Assembly: GCA_964609215.1 (NCBI GenBank) | Contig: CAZSQZ010000017.1 | Span: forward strand, 1 to 64,000 | Reading direction: 5' to 3' | From: JABDKJ01 sp964609215 | Lineage (GTDB): Bacteria > Bacteroidota > Bacteroidia > Flavobacteriales_D > JABDKJ01 | DNA: 64,000 bases | Shown: positions 1 to 8,700 of the stretch, one piece after another | Numbering within the stretch: position 1 is the stretch's first letter | Layout of the letters: every line of letters starts with the position of its first letter | The notes under the pieces: generated by a model | Database searches by the model: none | What the model was told of the DNA's origin: nothing | Seen by the model: only the letters and a program-made list of their open reading frames with translations | Position numbers and translations under genes: made by a program

Positions 1-59
<59 letters not shown>

Positions 60-68
60 CAAGATCTT

Positions 69-97
69 AAAACCCCGCTTGGAAGAGTGGGGTTTTT
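69..97 (+). terminator. Rho-independent terminator after tRNA-Ser
   Basis: AAAACCCC (69-76) pairs with GGGGTTTT (89-96) around a 12-nt loop. A T-run follows ten bases after the tRNA 3' end. This is a typical short terminator for the tRNA transcript. Confidence 0.75.
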
Positions 98-110
98 ATT
101 TTTCAAAAAA

Positions 111-432
111 TCCGTTTGAGCTTGCTCAAATAAGAATTTTTTGAAAAATAAAAAGACAGACAAGCAAAGCTTGGCGTTTTTTAAGACTTGAGGATTCCCC
201 AACAGGGATCTTTGCCAAAGGCAAAAATCAAAAGAGAAATCCGTTTGAGCTTGCTCAAATAAGAATTTTTTGAAAAATAAAAAGACATATAAGCGGAGCT
301 TGGCGTTTTTTAAGATTTGACGATTCCCCAACTGGGATCTTTGCCAGAGGCAAAAATCAAAAGAGAAGTCGGTTTGAGCTTGCTCGAATAAGGATTTTTT
401 GAAAAATAAAAAGACAGACAAGCGAAGCCTGG
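111..432. repeat. 129-bp direct tandem repeat, two and a half copies
   Basis: Units begin at 111, 240 and 369, exactly 129 bases apart, and differ by scattered substitutions. The third unit stops near 432. Each unit holds the inverted repeat TTTGAGC-TTGCTCAAA and an A-rich core. 129 is a multiple of three, so the minus strand has a long open frame across the array, but its peptide is only the translated repeat and the frame continues into non-repeat sequence. I do not call a gene here. The array fills the gap between the tRNA-Ser terminator and the lipoprotein gene at 535. Confidence 0.85.
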
Positions 433-534
433 TTAAATTTAAATCATTACCTACTTTCCATATCAAAACCTCATACATTCCAAATTTATAGAACAATGGA
501 ATGTTTTATTTATTTTGCAGAATTAACAAACACT

Positions 535-1350
535 ATGAGGAAAGGATTGATTTTATTCATTGGAATTCTATGTTTTTCCTGTCAGGAACCTAATCATTCA
601 GAGGATTTAAATAAGTTGTCTCCAGATGATGATGCCAAATTTAATCGTGAATTGGAGATCATAAGAAAGGATATTCTAGATACTAGAGAGCTTACTTTTA
701 TGTTAAAGGAAGGAGGATATACGTACAATTCTGAATTACTTAACAGTCTTCAAAATTCGAAAGAATATTTCAATTCAAAAGAGCAAGCATTAAATATTGG
801 CGTTTATGCTACAGATTTAAATTACATGACTGTTTTTGATCAAAACAACCTTTCTTTAAGCTATGCTAATACAATTTTCGATTTAGCTCAACATTTGAGT
901 ATTTCCGAAGCATTTGACAAAGAATATCTCTTTCAAATATTAAAAAACAATATTCCCAATTACAAATTACGTTCAGATGAAATCAATGATGTGTTTGAAC
1001 AGGCAAAATCTGAGATAAACACTGCTGAAAGAGCACAAATAACTTCTTTAATAATTGCAGGAGGCTGGGTCGAGGGAATGTTTATTAGTACTTCACTTGC
1101 TAGAGAAAATTGGCCAAATGAAAGCCTAGCCGAAGAAATGTGGAATCAGTGTTTTTCTTATCATAAGGTAATGAATATGCTTTCTATTTTTAAGGATTAT
1201 CCTCCTTGTGATGCAGTTTACTTGAAATTTAAGGAACTGGAGCCAGCAGTGAATAATATTACGGACGGAAGCCCTGAAACATTAAAGAATCATTTGGACT
1301 CTTTTCATGGGATAATTACCGATTTAAGGGAATTTATAATAGAGAAGTAA
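535..1350 (+). CDS. Hypothetical lipoprotein
   Basis: 271 residues. The frame is open from 496, but the ATG at 535 is preferred because it starts directly with a lipoprotein signal: MRKG, a hydrophobic stretch, then the lipobox CFSC with the lipidated Cys near residue 17. The mature part is acidic and rich in helix-forming residues, with no transmembrane segment after the signal and no motif I recognise. It is probably periplasmic or held on the outer membrane. No operon partner is present: it stands alone between tRNA genes. Function unknown. Confidence 0.75.
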   Translation: MRKGLILFIGILCFSCQEPNHSEDLNKLSPDDDAKFNRELEIIRKDILDTRELTFMLKEGGYTYNSELLNSLQNSKEYFNSKEQALNIGVYATDLNYMTVFDQNNLSLSYANTIFDLAQHLSISEAFDKEYLFQILKNNIPNYKLRSDEINDVFEQAKSEINTAERAQITSLIIAGGWVEGMFISTSLARENWPNESLAEEMWNQCFSYHKVMNMLSIFKDYPPCDAVYLKFKELEPAVNNITDGSPETLKNHLDSFHGIITDLREFIIEK

Positions 1351-1425
1351 TTTATTTCTTTTTTGAACTATAAAATTTACTAATTTTGCCGACCCTTTTA
1401 AAGGAAGCGTTCTTTAAGAAGGAAT

Positions 1426-1500
1426 CGGGGTGTAGCTTAGTCCGGTTAAAGTGCACGTCTGGGGGGCGTGAGATCGGAGGTTCGAATCCTCTCACCCCGA
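1426..1500 (+). tRNA. tRNA-Pro (anticodon GGG)
   Basis: Acceptor strands CGGGGTG (1426-1432) and CACCCCG (1493-1499) pair fully, and the discriminator is A1500. The anticodon stem CACGT/GCGTG closes the loop CTGGGGG, giving anticodon GGG. The T-arm has the usual TTCGAAT loop. CCA is not encoded. Another proline tRNA (TGG) lies 450 bases downstream. Confidence 0.93.
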
Positions 1501-1529
1501 CAGTTTAGTTGCAATTTGAAATAGAAAAT

Positions 1530-1603
1530 GGTCGCGTAGCTCAGCTGGATAGAGCATCTGCCTTCTAAGCAGACGGTCCCAGGTTCGAATCCTGGCGCGA
1601 TCA
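1530..1603 (+). tRNA. tRNA-Arg (anticodon TCT)
   Basis: Acceptor GGTCGCG (1530-1536) pairs with CGCGATC (1596-1602), with one G-T wobble, and the discriminator is A1603. The anticodon arm TCTGC-CTTCTAA-GCAGA gives TCT. The T-loop is TTCGAAT. It lies 29 bases after tRNA-Pro(GGG), so the two are probably cotranscribed. Confidence 0.95.
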
Positions 1604-1949
1604 CTTGGTGATCAAAATGATTCCAGAAATGTTGAGGAAGAAAATAAGAAGCTTGCTTCATTATTTTCAGGCGAAACGTTTTATCATTTTGATCCACTCC
1701 TCGGAGAAGCCGAGGATCAAAGGATTTAATCCTGAGAATATTTTTTGAAATAAAGATTAGGTATAATTTGATCCATACTTCGGCTATGCTTAGCGCAGCG
1801 TTCCTCGGAGAAGCCGAGGATCAATGCAATTAATCCAACGGGATTAATTAAGATTTAATCTTGATTATTGAATGAGAATTGGAAACTATTTTTAGTTGCA
1901 TCCGTTCATAAAAAAGCATTTATTTGTACTCCAATTTTGGAGAACACCT
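1604..1949. other. Intergenic stretch with hairpin repeats
   Basis: No credible gene is visible. GATCAAAATGA (1610-1620) recurs inverted as TCATTTTGATC (1684-1694), so the tRNA-Arg trailer could fold into an 11-bp stem. The hairpin CCTCGG-AGAAG-CCGAGG followed by ATCAA occurs twice, at 1699-1715 and 1803-1819. These look like degenerate intergenic repeats rather than regulatory sites. Confidence 0.5.
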
Positions 1950-2024
1950 CGGGGTGTAGCGTAGCCCGGTTATCGCGCCTGCTTTGGGAGCAGGAGGTCG
2001 CAAGTTCGAATCTTGCCACCCCGA
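1950..2024 (+). tRNA. tRNA-Pro (anticodon TGG)
   Basis: Acceptor CGGGGTG (1950-1956) pairs with CACCCCG (2017-2023), discriminator A2024. The anticodon stem CCTGC/GCAGG closes the loop TTTGGGA, giving TGG. The T-arm stem is CAAG(T)/CTTG. Its terminator follows at 2028, and its 3' end is copied about 150 bases downstream. Confidence 0.95.
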
Positions 2025-2027
2025 CAG

Positions 2028-2060
2028 AAAAGCCTTTCACATAGTGAAGGGCTTTTTTTA
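2028..2060 (+). terminator. Terminator of tRNA-Pro(TGG)
   Basis: AAAAGCCTTTCAC pairs with GTGAAGGGCTTTT around a 3-nt loop and is followed by a T-run. It starts four bases after the tRNA. Confidence 0.9.
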
Positions 2061-2167
2061 TTTGAGGAAATGAAGCTTGCTTTGACTTTTCTCAAATGAA
2101 AAAGTCTAATAGTGAAGCGAACAAGGCTTTTCTTTGAATCACTCTCACCTCAAGATCGCCAAAGGTA

Positions 2168-2215
2168 ATCTTGCCACCCCGACAAAAAGCCTTTCACGAA
2201 GTGAAGGACTTTTTT
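2168..2215 (+). repeat. Partial copy of tRNA-Pro 3' end plus terminator
   Basis: Bases 2168-2184 repeat the last 17 bases of the tRNA-Pro(TGG) region (T-stem, acceptor strand and GACA), and 2185-2215 repeat its terminator hairpin with small changes in the loop and stem. The rest of the tRNA is missing, so this is a fragment and not a functional tRNA. Such 3'-end copies arise by slippage or recombination between repeats, or mark a former integration at a tRNA gene. No integrase is present nearby. Confidence 0.8.
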
Positions 2216-2323
2216 ATGTTAAAGAGTAACTTATTAGTAGACATTTTTTCTTAGAGCTTAAAACTAATCCCCTTTAATTATATTAAGCTGATTCTTTATC
2301 GGAATTTTCGTTCATTTATATCA

Positions 2324-3418
2324 ATGAAAAAAATCTTGGTTCTTACTGGAGGAGGAGATTGTCCTGGATTAAATGCGGTCATAAGAGCAATTGCTAGATC
2401 AGCAGAGAAAAATGGAAACTTTGAGGTTTGGGGAAGTTATGATGCATTTAATGGAATTCTATCAGAACCTCAGCAAATTATAAGACTAAACAAAAAAGCT
2501 ACTGCGGGAATTCACGTTAAAGGTGGAACAATTATCCGAACCACCAACAAAGGTAATCCATTTGATTTTCCTATTAAAAACGATTTAGGAGAATGGATAA
2601 AAGTTGACCGTTCTGATGAGTTGGTGGAAAAAATTAAATCGGGTGGTTTCGAGATAATTATCAATATAGGAGGAGACGGGAGTCAGAAAATTTCTCAGAG
2701 CCTCTGTGAAAAAGGACTTAATGTAATCGGGGTTCCGAAAACAATAGATAATGATCTTTCAGCAACAGATTTGACATTTGGATTTAATACAGCAGTTCAG
2801 ATAGCCACTGAAAGTTTTGATAAATTGGTGACTACTGCAGAAAGTCATAACCGTATTCTGATTATGGAGGTTATGGGTAGAGATGCAGGGTGGATTGCTT
2901 TACATACCGCTATTGCTGGAGGCGCAGAAATATGCCTTATCCCAGAAATTCCTTTCGAAATAGATGTTGTTGTAGAAAAAATAAAAGCGCGTTATGACAA
3001 AGGAAAGGGCTTTGTAAATATTGTTATCGCAGAAGGAGCAAAAGTGATGGGAGGAAAGGGCATAGGGGTACTTTCTCAGGATACGGGAGATCCTCATTTT
3101 AAATACGGTGGAATTGGAAATTATTTAAGAGCACTAATAGAAGAAAGATTCGAAGAAGCTCAGGTGAGAACAACGACCTTAGGACATGTTCAAAGAGGAG
3201 GAACTCCAATGGCTTTTGATCGGATTTTAGCTACCGCTATGGGAGTAAAAGCTTTCCAAATGGCTCTTAATGGGCATTTCGGAAAAATGGTGTCTTTTAG
3301 GAATAATCAAATGGAGATGGTCTCTTTAAAGGAAGCGATAACCGAATATAATCACGTCAAAAAAGATAACTATTTACTTGAAACAGCTCGCTCCGTAGGA
3401 ATCTCTTTCGGAGCATAA
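2324..3418 (+). CDS. pfkA: 6-phosphofructokinase
   Basis: 364 residues. It phosphorylates fructose 6-phosphate to the 1,6-bisphosphate in glycolysis. The N-terminal GGGDCPGLNAVIR motif is the nucleotide-binding start of the family. GGDGS at 116-120 has Gly where PPi-dependent enzymes have Asp, which points to ATP use. PKTIDND at 138-144 carries the catalytic Asp but has Lys at the position where E. coli PfkA has Gly. This Gly/Lys combination is known from ATP-PFKs of the actinobacterial group III type. The MEVMGR motif that binds the sugar phosphate is present. It is monocistronic and convergent with the transporter that ends one base later. Annotation is firm; the phosphoryl donor is inferred. 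Confidence 0.93.
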   Translation: MKKILVLTGGGDCPGLNAVIRAIARSAEKNGNFEVWGSYDAFNGILSEPQQIIRLNKKATAGIHVKGGTIIRTTNKGNPFDFPIKNDLGEWIKVDRSDELVEKIKSGGFEIIINIGGDGSQKISQSLCEKGLNVIGVPKTIDNDLSATDLTFGFNTAVQIATESFDKLVTTAESHNRILIMEVMGRDAGWIALHTAIAGGAEICLIPEIPFEIDVVVEKIKARYDKGKGFVNIVIAEGAKVMGGKGIGVLSQDTGDPHFKYGGIGNYLRALIEERFEEAQVRTTTLGHVQRGGTPMAFDRILATAMGVKAFQMALNGHFGKMVSFRNNQMEMVSLKEAITEYNHVKKDNYLLETARSVGISFGA

Positions 3419-3419
3419 C

Positions 3420-5060
3420 CTACTTTAAGACCAAAAAGAGTAATTGCGCAATTAAAATCTTAATGATTAAGGCTATCGGAAAAATCATCGTAAAACCGTA
3501 AAGGGGAATGCGGTTTTTAGAACGGTTCATAGCAAAATCCAAAATAGCTGGTTGATTAGAAACCATACCCATCAAAATTGAGAAAGGTTTCTTCAAAACC
3601 TTATAACCTATAATCAATCCGAAAAAAGCGGTAAAAAGACTAATGAAAATACTTGCAATGAAGATCCAGAGGCTTTCTATTGAAAGACTGGATATAAATG
3701 CAGAACCTGAACCCACTCCAATTGCTGCCAAAAGTAAGGTTAGACCCAACTGTTGTAAAGTAATGGTTGCGCCATAAGGTAAGGTCCAAACTACACTTGC
3801 CGTTCTTCTCATTGCGCCTAATATTAGTCCCATTATTAATGGGCCTCCGGCATAACCTAGCTTAAAAGAATAAGTATCGCTAATTGGAAATTCCAAACTT
3901 CCAAGTATTAAGCCCAAACCTATTCCCAGTCCAAAAGAGAAGATATTTATCTTGGCTACTGCCTGATAAGAATCACCGAAGTATTTAGATAACGCTCTGA
4001 GATCTTTTCTACGCGCAATAAATCGCACTCTATCTCCTAATTCGAGAATAGTATCCCCTTTTGCTATCATATCCACATCACCTCGCCTGATTCTAGTTAT
4101 TATTGCATTGTATTTTTGATCTAAATTAAGAGATGCTAATGTTTTCCCGGTAATTTTTGGATTGGAAACAAAAATTCTTCTGGTATCAAATTCGGTTCTA
4201 TCATGAGAGAGAGGAGATACTACCTTTTCTCCTATATGCTTTATGGTTTCCTTGATGTCATCTAAGGCCCCAACAATCATTACCTTATCTCCCAGTTCGA
4301 ATGAAGTGCTCCAATTGACTAAATCTACCTTTCCACTGCTGTATATTCTACCTAGAGAAATATTCCAATCGTATTTGGCCCATAGATCTCTTAATTGTAT
4401 ACCACAAACTTCAGAATTGGTAACTTCAACAGTTGCACTAGAGAGCTTTTCATTGCTTGGATATTCTCTTCTTAGTTCTTTCTTTTCTTTTTGATAGTCT
4501 ATTTTCAAAAGCCTTTCACAAATTACTATTGCTATCATAGCTCCCAAAACACCCATTGGATAAGAAAAGGTATATCCTATAACTGAATCTTCAATTAGCT
4601 TGGCCCCCTTTGCCTCTGAATAAGCAACCTTAATGTAATCAATAATACCGGCAAGTGCAGGGGTATTGGTAGAACTTCCGGCATAGGCACCAGTGATTGT
4701 AGCTGCCGAAAAATCGAAAATAAAAGAAAGAGCAGCCGCAACTAATCCGGCCACACACAACATGGAAATAATAAAGATGAAATCTTTTACTCCATTCTTT
4801 TTATACGATCTGAAAAAAGCAGGTCCAGAACTTAAACCAATGGAATAAACGAAGAGAGCCAGTCCCATATTCAAGATAATATCAGGTATCTGGAATCTGG
4901 AATCTAAAGCACCAACAAATAATCCCGTAAAAAGAACAGCTGCAAGACCCAGAGAGTTTCCTTTAATTTTGAATGACCCCATTAAATAGCCAAGGGAGGC
5001 TACTACAAATAGTAAAACCAATGGATGTTCTGCAAGCGTATTTTTTAAGAATTCTATCAC
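3420..5060 (-). CDS. AspT/YidE/YbjL-family putative transporter with two TrkA-C domains
   Basis: 546 residues. The layout is the family's usual one: an N-terminal block of about five membrane helices (residues 10-190), two soluble TrkA-C/RCK-C-like domains (about 205-370), and a second membrane block (about 375-545). The two membrane blocks are the AspT/YidE/YbjL antiporter duplication domain. Family members include the aspartate:alanine exchanger AspT, but the substrate of most, including this one, is unknown. The TrkA-C domains usually sense a ligand. It starts two bases from the divergent FGE-like frame, which argues that the neighbour's true start lies further in. Confidence 0.88.
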   Translation of the reverse strand: MIEFLKNTLAEHPLVLLFVVASLGYLMGSFKIKGNSLGLAAVLFTGLFVGALDSRFQIPDIILNMGLALFVYSIGLSSGPAFFRSYKKNGVKDFIFIISMLCVAGLVAAALSFIFDFSAATITGAYAGSSTNTPALAGIIDYIKVAYSEAKGAKLIEDSVIGYTFSYPMGVLGAMIAIVICERLLKIDYQKEKKELRREYPSNEKLSSATVEVTNSEVCGIQLRDLWAKYDWNISLGRIYSSGKVDLVNWSTSFELGDKVMIVGALDDIKETIKHIGEKVVSPLSHDRTEFDTRRIFVSNPKITGKTLASLNLDQKYNAIITRIRRGDVDMIAKGDTILELGDRVRFIARRKDLRALSKYFGDSYQAVAKINIFSFGLGIGLGLILGSLEFPISDTYSFKLGYAGGPLIMGLILGAMRRTASVVWTLPYGATITLQQLGLTLLLAAIGVGSGSAFISSLSIESLWIFIASIFISLFTAFFGLIIGYKVLKKPFSILMGMVSNQPAILDFAMNRSKNRIPLYGFTMIFPIALIIKILIAQLLFLVLK

Positions 5061-5061
5061 T

Positions 5062-5853
5062 TTGTTTTTCTCTGGGCAAAATTCGACAATTATTCAAAGA
5101 ATACTATTGTCCAATCCAATCTTTATTGTTTTTATATTGTTTGTTTTACTTTACGTAACTGTTAAACCACTGAAACGAATATCAGGATATATTGTTTTAA
5201 TTCTTTTTCTTTCATGCTCTTCTCCAGAGAAAGAAAAGCTGGTATACTTCAATCATTTGGATTTAGGGGTTGATAAATTTGAGGTATCTACTAAAGAATT
5301 TGCGGAATTTGTGGAACATGAAAATTATAAAACCACAGCAGACAGCTTAGAATGGTCAGCGGTTTTTAATTTGGATAACAATCAATGGCAGGCCATACCT
5401 TCAGCAAATTGGGAGAAGCCAAATGCCAGAACAAGAGCAAACGGAAAGATTCCAGTTACACAAGTTTCTTACTATGATGCATGTGCATATTGTAAATGGA
5501 AAAAAGGACGATTACCGACAGCACAAGAATGGGATACTATTGCCGGAAGTAAAGTAATTCAGGGAAATGTATGGCAAGGTGTTTTTCCTATCGCAGATTT
5601 AGCCGAAGATGGCTATGATCGGGTTCCTGCTCCTGTTGGAAGTTTTGAACCCAACCAAAATGGGGTGCACGATCTATTTGGAAATGTTTGGGAGTGGACA
5701 AGCACTAAAGAAGACGGTCAAATAATTATTAAAGGTGGATCTTACCTTTGTGATAAGAGTTTTTGTTCAGGATACTATCCAGAGAAATATCAAAAAACAC
5801 CTAAGGATAGTGGTTTAAATCACTTGGGATTTAGATGTGTTTATGACCATTAA
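5062..5853 (+). CDS. Formylglycine-generating enzyme (FGE/SUMF1)-like lipoprotein
   Basis: 263 residues if the TTG at 5062 is used. That start abuts the divergent transporter gene. A later non-ATG start nearer residue 35-40 would give a short signal ending in the lipobox LSC (Cys52), so the start is uncertain. The FGE-sulfatase fold follows: DKFEVSTKEF, GRLPTAQEWD, GNVWEWT and the closing LGFRCV. The segment GGSYLC-DKSFC places Cys230 and Cys235 like the two copper-binding catalytic cysteines of human FGE, which many FGE-fold proteins lack. Known FGEs oxidise a sulfatase cysteine to formylglycine. No sulfatase gene is in the window, so its target is unknown. Confidence 0.8.
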   Translation: MFFSGQNSTIIQRILLSNPIFIVFILFVLLYVTVKPLKRISGYIVLILFLSCSSPEKEKLVYFNHLDLGVDKFEVSTKEFAEFVEHENYKTTADSLEWSAVFNLDNNQWQAIPSANWEKPNARTRANGKIPVTQVSYYDACAYCKWKKGRLPTAQEWDTIAGSKVIQGNVWQGVFPIADLAEDGYDRVPAPVGSFEPNQNGVHDLFGNVWEWTSTKEDGQIIIKGGSYLCDKSFCSGYYPEKYQKTPKDSGLNHLGFRCVYDH

Positions 5854-7472
5854 TATTTTCCTTTTAATAAATTGATACTGACCGTAGCCAATTCAGAATT
5901 GGGAAATTTGGTGAAATACTTTTTATCAGGATATAAACCGGCTTCTGCAGCAATTCTATTGAAAACATCAACTTCTAAAATATATTGATCTGAAAAACCA
6001 TGTGTGGCATCATAGGCAGTGGCTGCCGTTTTTCCTAGATTTTGTGCTGTGACTTCTGCAGGAATAGTATGTAATTCAATTAAAAGTAAACCAAATCGTT
6101 GAACATACGGAGACCATTTTTTTAAATGCTCTTTTAGGCTCTGTTCTACAGCTTTATTAGAAAGCCTTTTGCCTCGATAGGAAAAAGCCCCTGAAGATGA
6201 ACTCTCTCTATTTTGAAAAGCTTCTTGCGGTTCTTCCCACATTCTATTGTGATCTAAAAAAGTCCTTACGTTTAGAAGGTCATTTAATTCGATATTATAA
6301 TCCTCTTTAAGGTCAGCAGCTAACTTATCTGGTCTTCCAATATCTCCCCAAATAACCTTAGCCCATATATCCGCCTTAATCAGGTTTGCTCTTGTAACTT
6401 TTAGTGCTGCTTGATTGAAATCTGCACCAACCAGAAAAAGTGGATGTTCATCCAACATTTCTCCCCTTTTTGTTCTTTGATCAATAACATTGAAAAGGTG
6501 TTCAAGAAATGCCCCATTACCACAGCCCATATCCACAATACCCTTTGGTTGCTCATTAATTGGTTTGTTGAATATGGAAATAATAATCTCATCAATCTTC
6601 TTGAAGTAAGTAGAATGGGCTCCTCCACTTCCCCAAACATTCATCTCACGATCAACATGAATTTCAGGCGATCCTTCTGGAACCTCCCAAAGGACATTCG
6701 CATTTCCGAAAATTAAATTATCCAGATTTCTGAAATTAGGAATATAGGAAACAGTAACTCCATAGGCACTTGCTCTTTTGGCAAAAAATAGTCCTTTATC
6801 TGAGAAGCTAAATGTTTTTCCATTGCTCCTTTGGAACCATCCTATTTGAGAGAAATAATTAAGTAAACGCTCAAAACTTTCCGGATCTTCATGAAATTCT
6901 TCCGGCTTGAAACTGGCTTTCATAAAATAATTGTGAAACATACCACCCATTCCTAAAGCCACGGCTGTTGGTCCAACCAGAATGCCTTCAATATGCTTCA
7001 ATATTTGCTTTTGAATAGCGGCTTCAACAGGATTTGAAGAAACTTCTATACCGTAATTGTCTAAGTAGCTTTCAAAAATTGAAGCCATTGCTTCAAATGG
7101 TTCTTTGTGAAATTTTCTGGGATGAAATTTTCCTGAAAGATCTATAAGATTGACAACCTCTTTATAAAGTTTGAAGTATTTAAACGCGAATTCACTCTTC
7201 TCATTAGTAGAATAAGATACTTGATTACTAGAATTGTCCAAATTAGGGCTTAACCAACCTTGAGAAGAAAGTACACGAAGTGCAACATTAAGATTTCCTT
7301 CATTAGCACCCATTTCAATTGCTAGGTCATGAACATTAGCAGTACCCTTTTCCACTATCCTATCTATCGCACCGTTTTTAAACAAGCAATAGGCAGTGGG
7401 AGCAGTAACAATTCCATCCAAGTGACGAAATAAATCAGATCTTAAAACCTTCTTTTCTTCTTTTGAAAGCAT
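5850..7472 (-). CDS. Large class I SAM-dependent methyltransferase with winged-helix-like N-terminus
   Basis: 540 residues. The first 250 or so look like two related helical modules: the segments after GIVTAPTAYCLF and GILVGPTAVALG resemble each other, and each precedes a winged-helix-like stretch. The methyltransferase domain follows, with the SAM motif VDMGCGNGAFLEH near residue 310 and the acidic turn VGADFN. The layout resembles O-methyltransferases with dimerising N-domains and the AprA-type polyketide methyltransferases, but no biosynthetic cluster is nearby. The substrate cannot be told. Its 3' end overlaps the convergent FGE-like gene by four bases. Confidence 0.75.
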   Translation of the reverse strand: MLSKEEKKVLRSDLFRHLDGIVTAPTAYCLFKNGAIDRIVEKGTANVHDLAIEMGANEGNLNVALRVLSSQGWLSPNLDNSSNQVSYSTNEKSEFAFKYFKLYKEVVNLIDLSGKFHPRKFHKEPFEAMASIFESYLDNYGIEVSSNPVEAAIQKQILKHIEGILVGPTAVALGMGGMFHNYFMKASFKPEEFHEDPESFERLLNYFSQIGWFQRSNGKTFSFSDKGLFFAKRASAYGVTVSYIPNFRNLDNLIFGNANVLWEVPEGSPEIHVDREMNVWGSGGAHSTYFKKIDEIIISIFNKPINEQPKGIVDMGCGNGAFLEHLFNVIDQRTKRGEMLDEHPLFLVGADFNQAALKVTRANLIKADIWAKVIWGDIGRPDKLAADLKEDYNIELNDLLNVRTFLDHNRMWEEPQEAFQNRESSSSGAFSYRGKRLSNKAVEQSLKEHLKKWSPYVQRFGLLLIELHTIPAEVTAQNLGKTAATAYDATHGFSDQYILEVDVFNRIAAEAGLYPDKKYFTKFPNSELATVSINLLKGKY

Positions 7473-7876
7473 CTTGTGTTTAGTTTAATTCTCTTACGAA
7501 AGAGACATGTTTAAGTTTATAAGAAATTGATTTCAAAGGTATAATGAAATTTCTGGTAGAAGGAATTCCATATATACATCTTTCCAATCGTCTGAGATCT
7601 CTTGCAATTCATCTATGCCATTATACCCATTGGCTAATCAAGAGGATTTTCCCTATAAATCCTCGTATCAGAAATAGGTTTAGGCTTCAATACTTTACTT
7701 AAAGATAAAACTGAAAGAGCTCCATTAGGGGCTCTTTTTTTATTGTACCATTCTTTTTTCGAAATAAATTTTGGAGATAATGTTTCTATTTTAATTTTCC
7801 GAATACCACATGAGAGCTCAATGTCGATTTCTGCCAAGAATTCGTTCAAATTTTTAACTTGCCTAAAATTTATAGA
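7473..7876. other. Long divergent intergenic region with a plus-strand terminator and a possible small ORF
   Basis: This is the spacer between two divergent methyltransferase genes. A plus-strand frame, 7544-7702, could encode 52 very basic residues beginning MKFLVEGIPY, with AAAGG five bases upstream. The terminator at 7714 follows it directly. A minus-strand frame at 7634-7849 runs through the terminator and looks accidental. The region may give a short transcript, but coding cannot be shown. Confidence 0.35.
7714..7741 (+). terminator. Rho-independent terminator without an obvious upstream gene
   Basis: AAAGAGCTCC (7714-7723) pairs with GGGGCTCTTT (7728-7737) around ATTA, with one G-T pair, followed by a T-run. 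On the plus strand nothing annotated lies upstream except the possible 52-residue ORF. It could end a small RNA or act as an attenuator for the methyltransferase at 7877. Confidence 0.75.
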
Positions 7877-8695
7877 ATGACTAGCAAAAAAGAGAAAGAT
7901 TATGTTTTAGGAACGCATAAAGATGAGCTAGATCGTTTGGGGCTGCAGCATTTTGTTTGGAGACAACACGTACTGGCGGCTTGGGATAAAGCTGGAATTG
8001 GTTCAGGTGATAAAGTGTTAGATGTTGGAGCTGGTCCTGGTTATGCAAGCGCAGACCTTTCAGAAATTGTTGGGAAGAATGGAAAAGTTGTCGCTGTGGA
8101 ACGTTCCCTTAATTATCTAAATGCACTCCGAGAAATGAATGAGAAAAGAAATCTGGGAATTGTTTCTTATGAAGTTGACTTGATGGAAGATGAAATCCCG
8201 GAAAAAGATTTTGACTATGCTTGGTGTAGATGGGTAAATTCTTTTGTGCCCAATAGAAAGACTCTAATAGATAAGGTTCATTCTTCATTAAAACCAGGAG
8301 GTGTCGCTGTTTTTCATGAATATATAGATTATGAGGCTTTTAGGTTTTCCCCAATAAGCGGGCCATTAGAAGACTTTAAATGGAAAGTTGTTCAAAGTTG
8401 GAGAGAAAGCGGTGGAGAGACAAATGTTGCTCTTCAATTGATGGAAATCATTCCAAAATCGGGATTTGAGATAGTGGATACTCGATCACTTTCTTTTTCT
8501 GTGTCTCCAGCAGATTATATGTGGCAATGGCCATATAGCTTTATTAAAATCAACATTCAAAGGCTTAAAGAACTGGGGTCGATGAATGATGAAGAAGCCG
8601 AAGCTGCGTTAGCAGATATAGAAGAGTTAAATAAAAACCCTAATGCGATTTTTATCACTCCAACAGTTCTGGAGATAATTTGTAGAAAAAAATAA
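7877..8695 (+). CDS. Class I SAM-dependent methyltransferase
   Basis: 272 residues from the ATG at 7877. A TTG at 7859 in the same frame is less likely. Motif I is VLDVGAGPGYAS near residues 42-53, followed by the acidic VAVERS that binds the SAM ribose. The C-terminal half is typical of the UbiE/methyltransferase-11 group. No neighbour shares its pathway, so the acceptor (small molecule or lipid) is unknown. Confidence 0.82.
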   Translation: MTSKKEKDYVLGTHKDELDRLGLQHFVWRQHVLAAWDKAGIGSGDKVLDVGAGPGYASADLSEIVGKNGKVVAVERSLNYLNALREMNEKRNLGIVSYEVDLMEDEIPEKDFDYAWCRWVNSFVPNRKTLIDKVHSSLKPGGVAVFHEYIDYEAFRFSPISGPLEDFKWKVVQSWRESGGETNVALQLMEIIPKSGFEIVDTRSLSFSVSPADYMWQWPYSFIKINIQRLKELGSMNDEEAEAALADIEELNKNPNAIFITPTVLEIICRKK

Positions 8696-8700
8696 TAATC

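Noticed and set aside
111..432. CRISPR array or phage attachment sites
   Set aside because: Units are directly abutting, 129 bases, without variable spacers, and no integrase is present.
1446..1697. Minus-strand frame across tRNA-Pro(GGG) and tRNA-Arg
   Set aside because: It lies antisense to two well-formed tRNA genes and has no protein features.
7634..7849. Minus-strand frame of 71 codons between two methyltransferase genes
   Set aside because: It runs straight through the terminator stem and lacks a convincing start; the middle of its peptide is only the translated hairpin.
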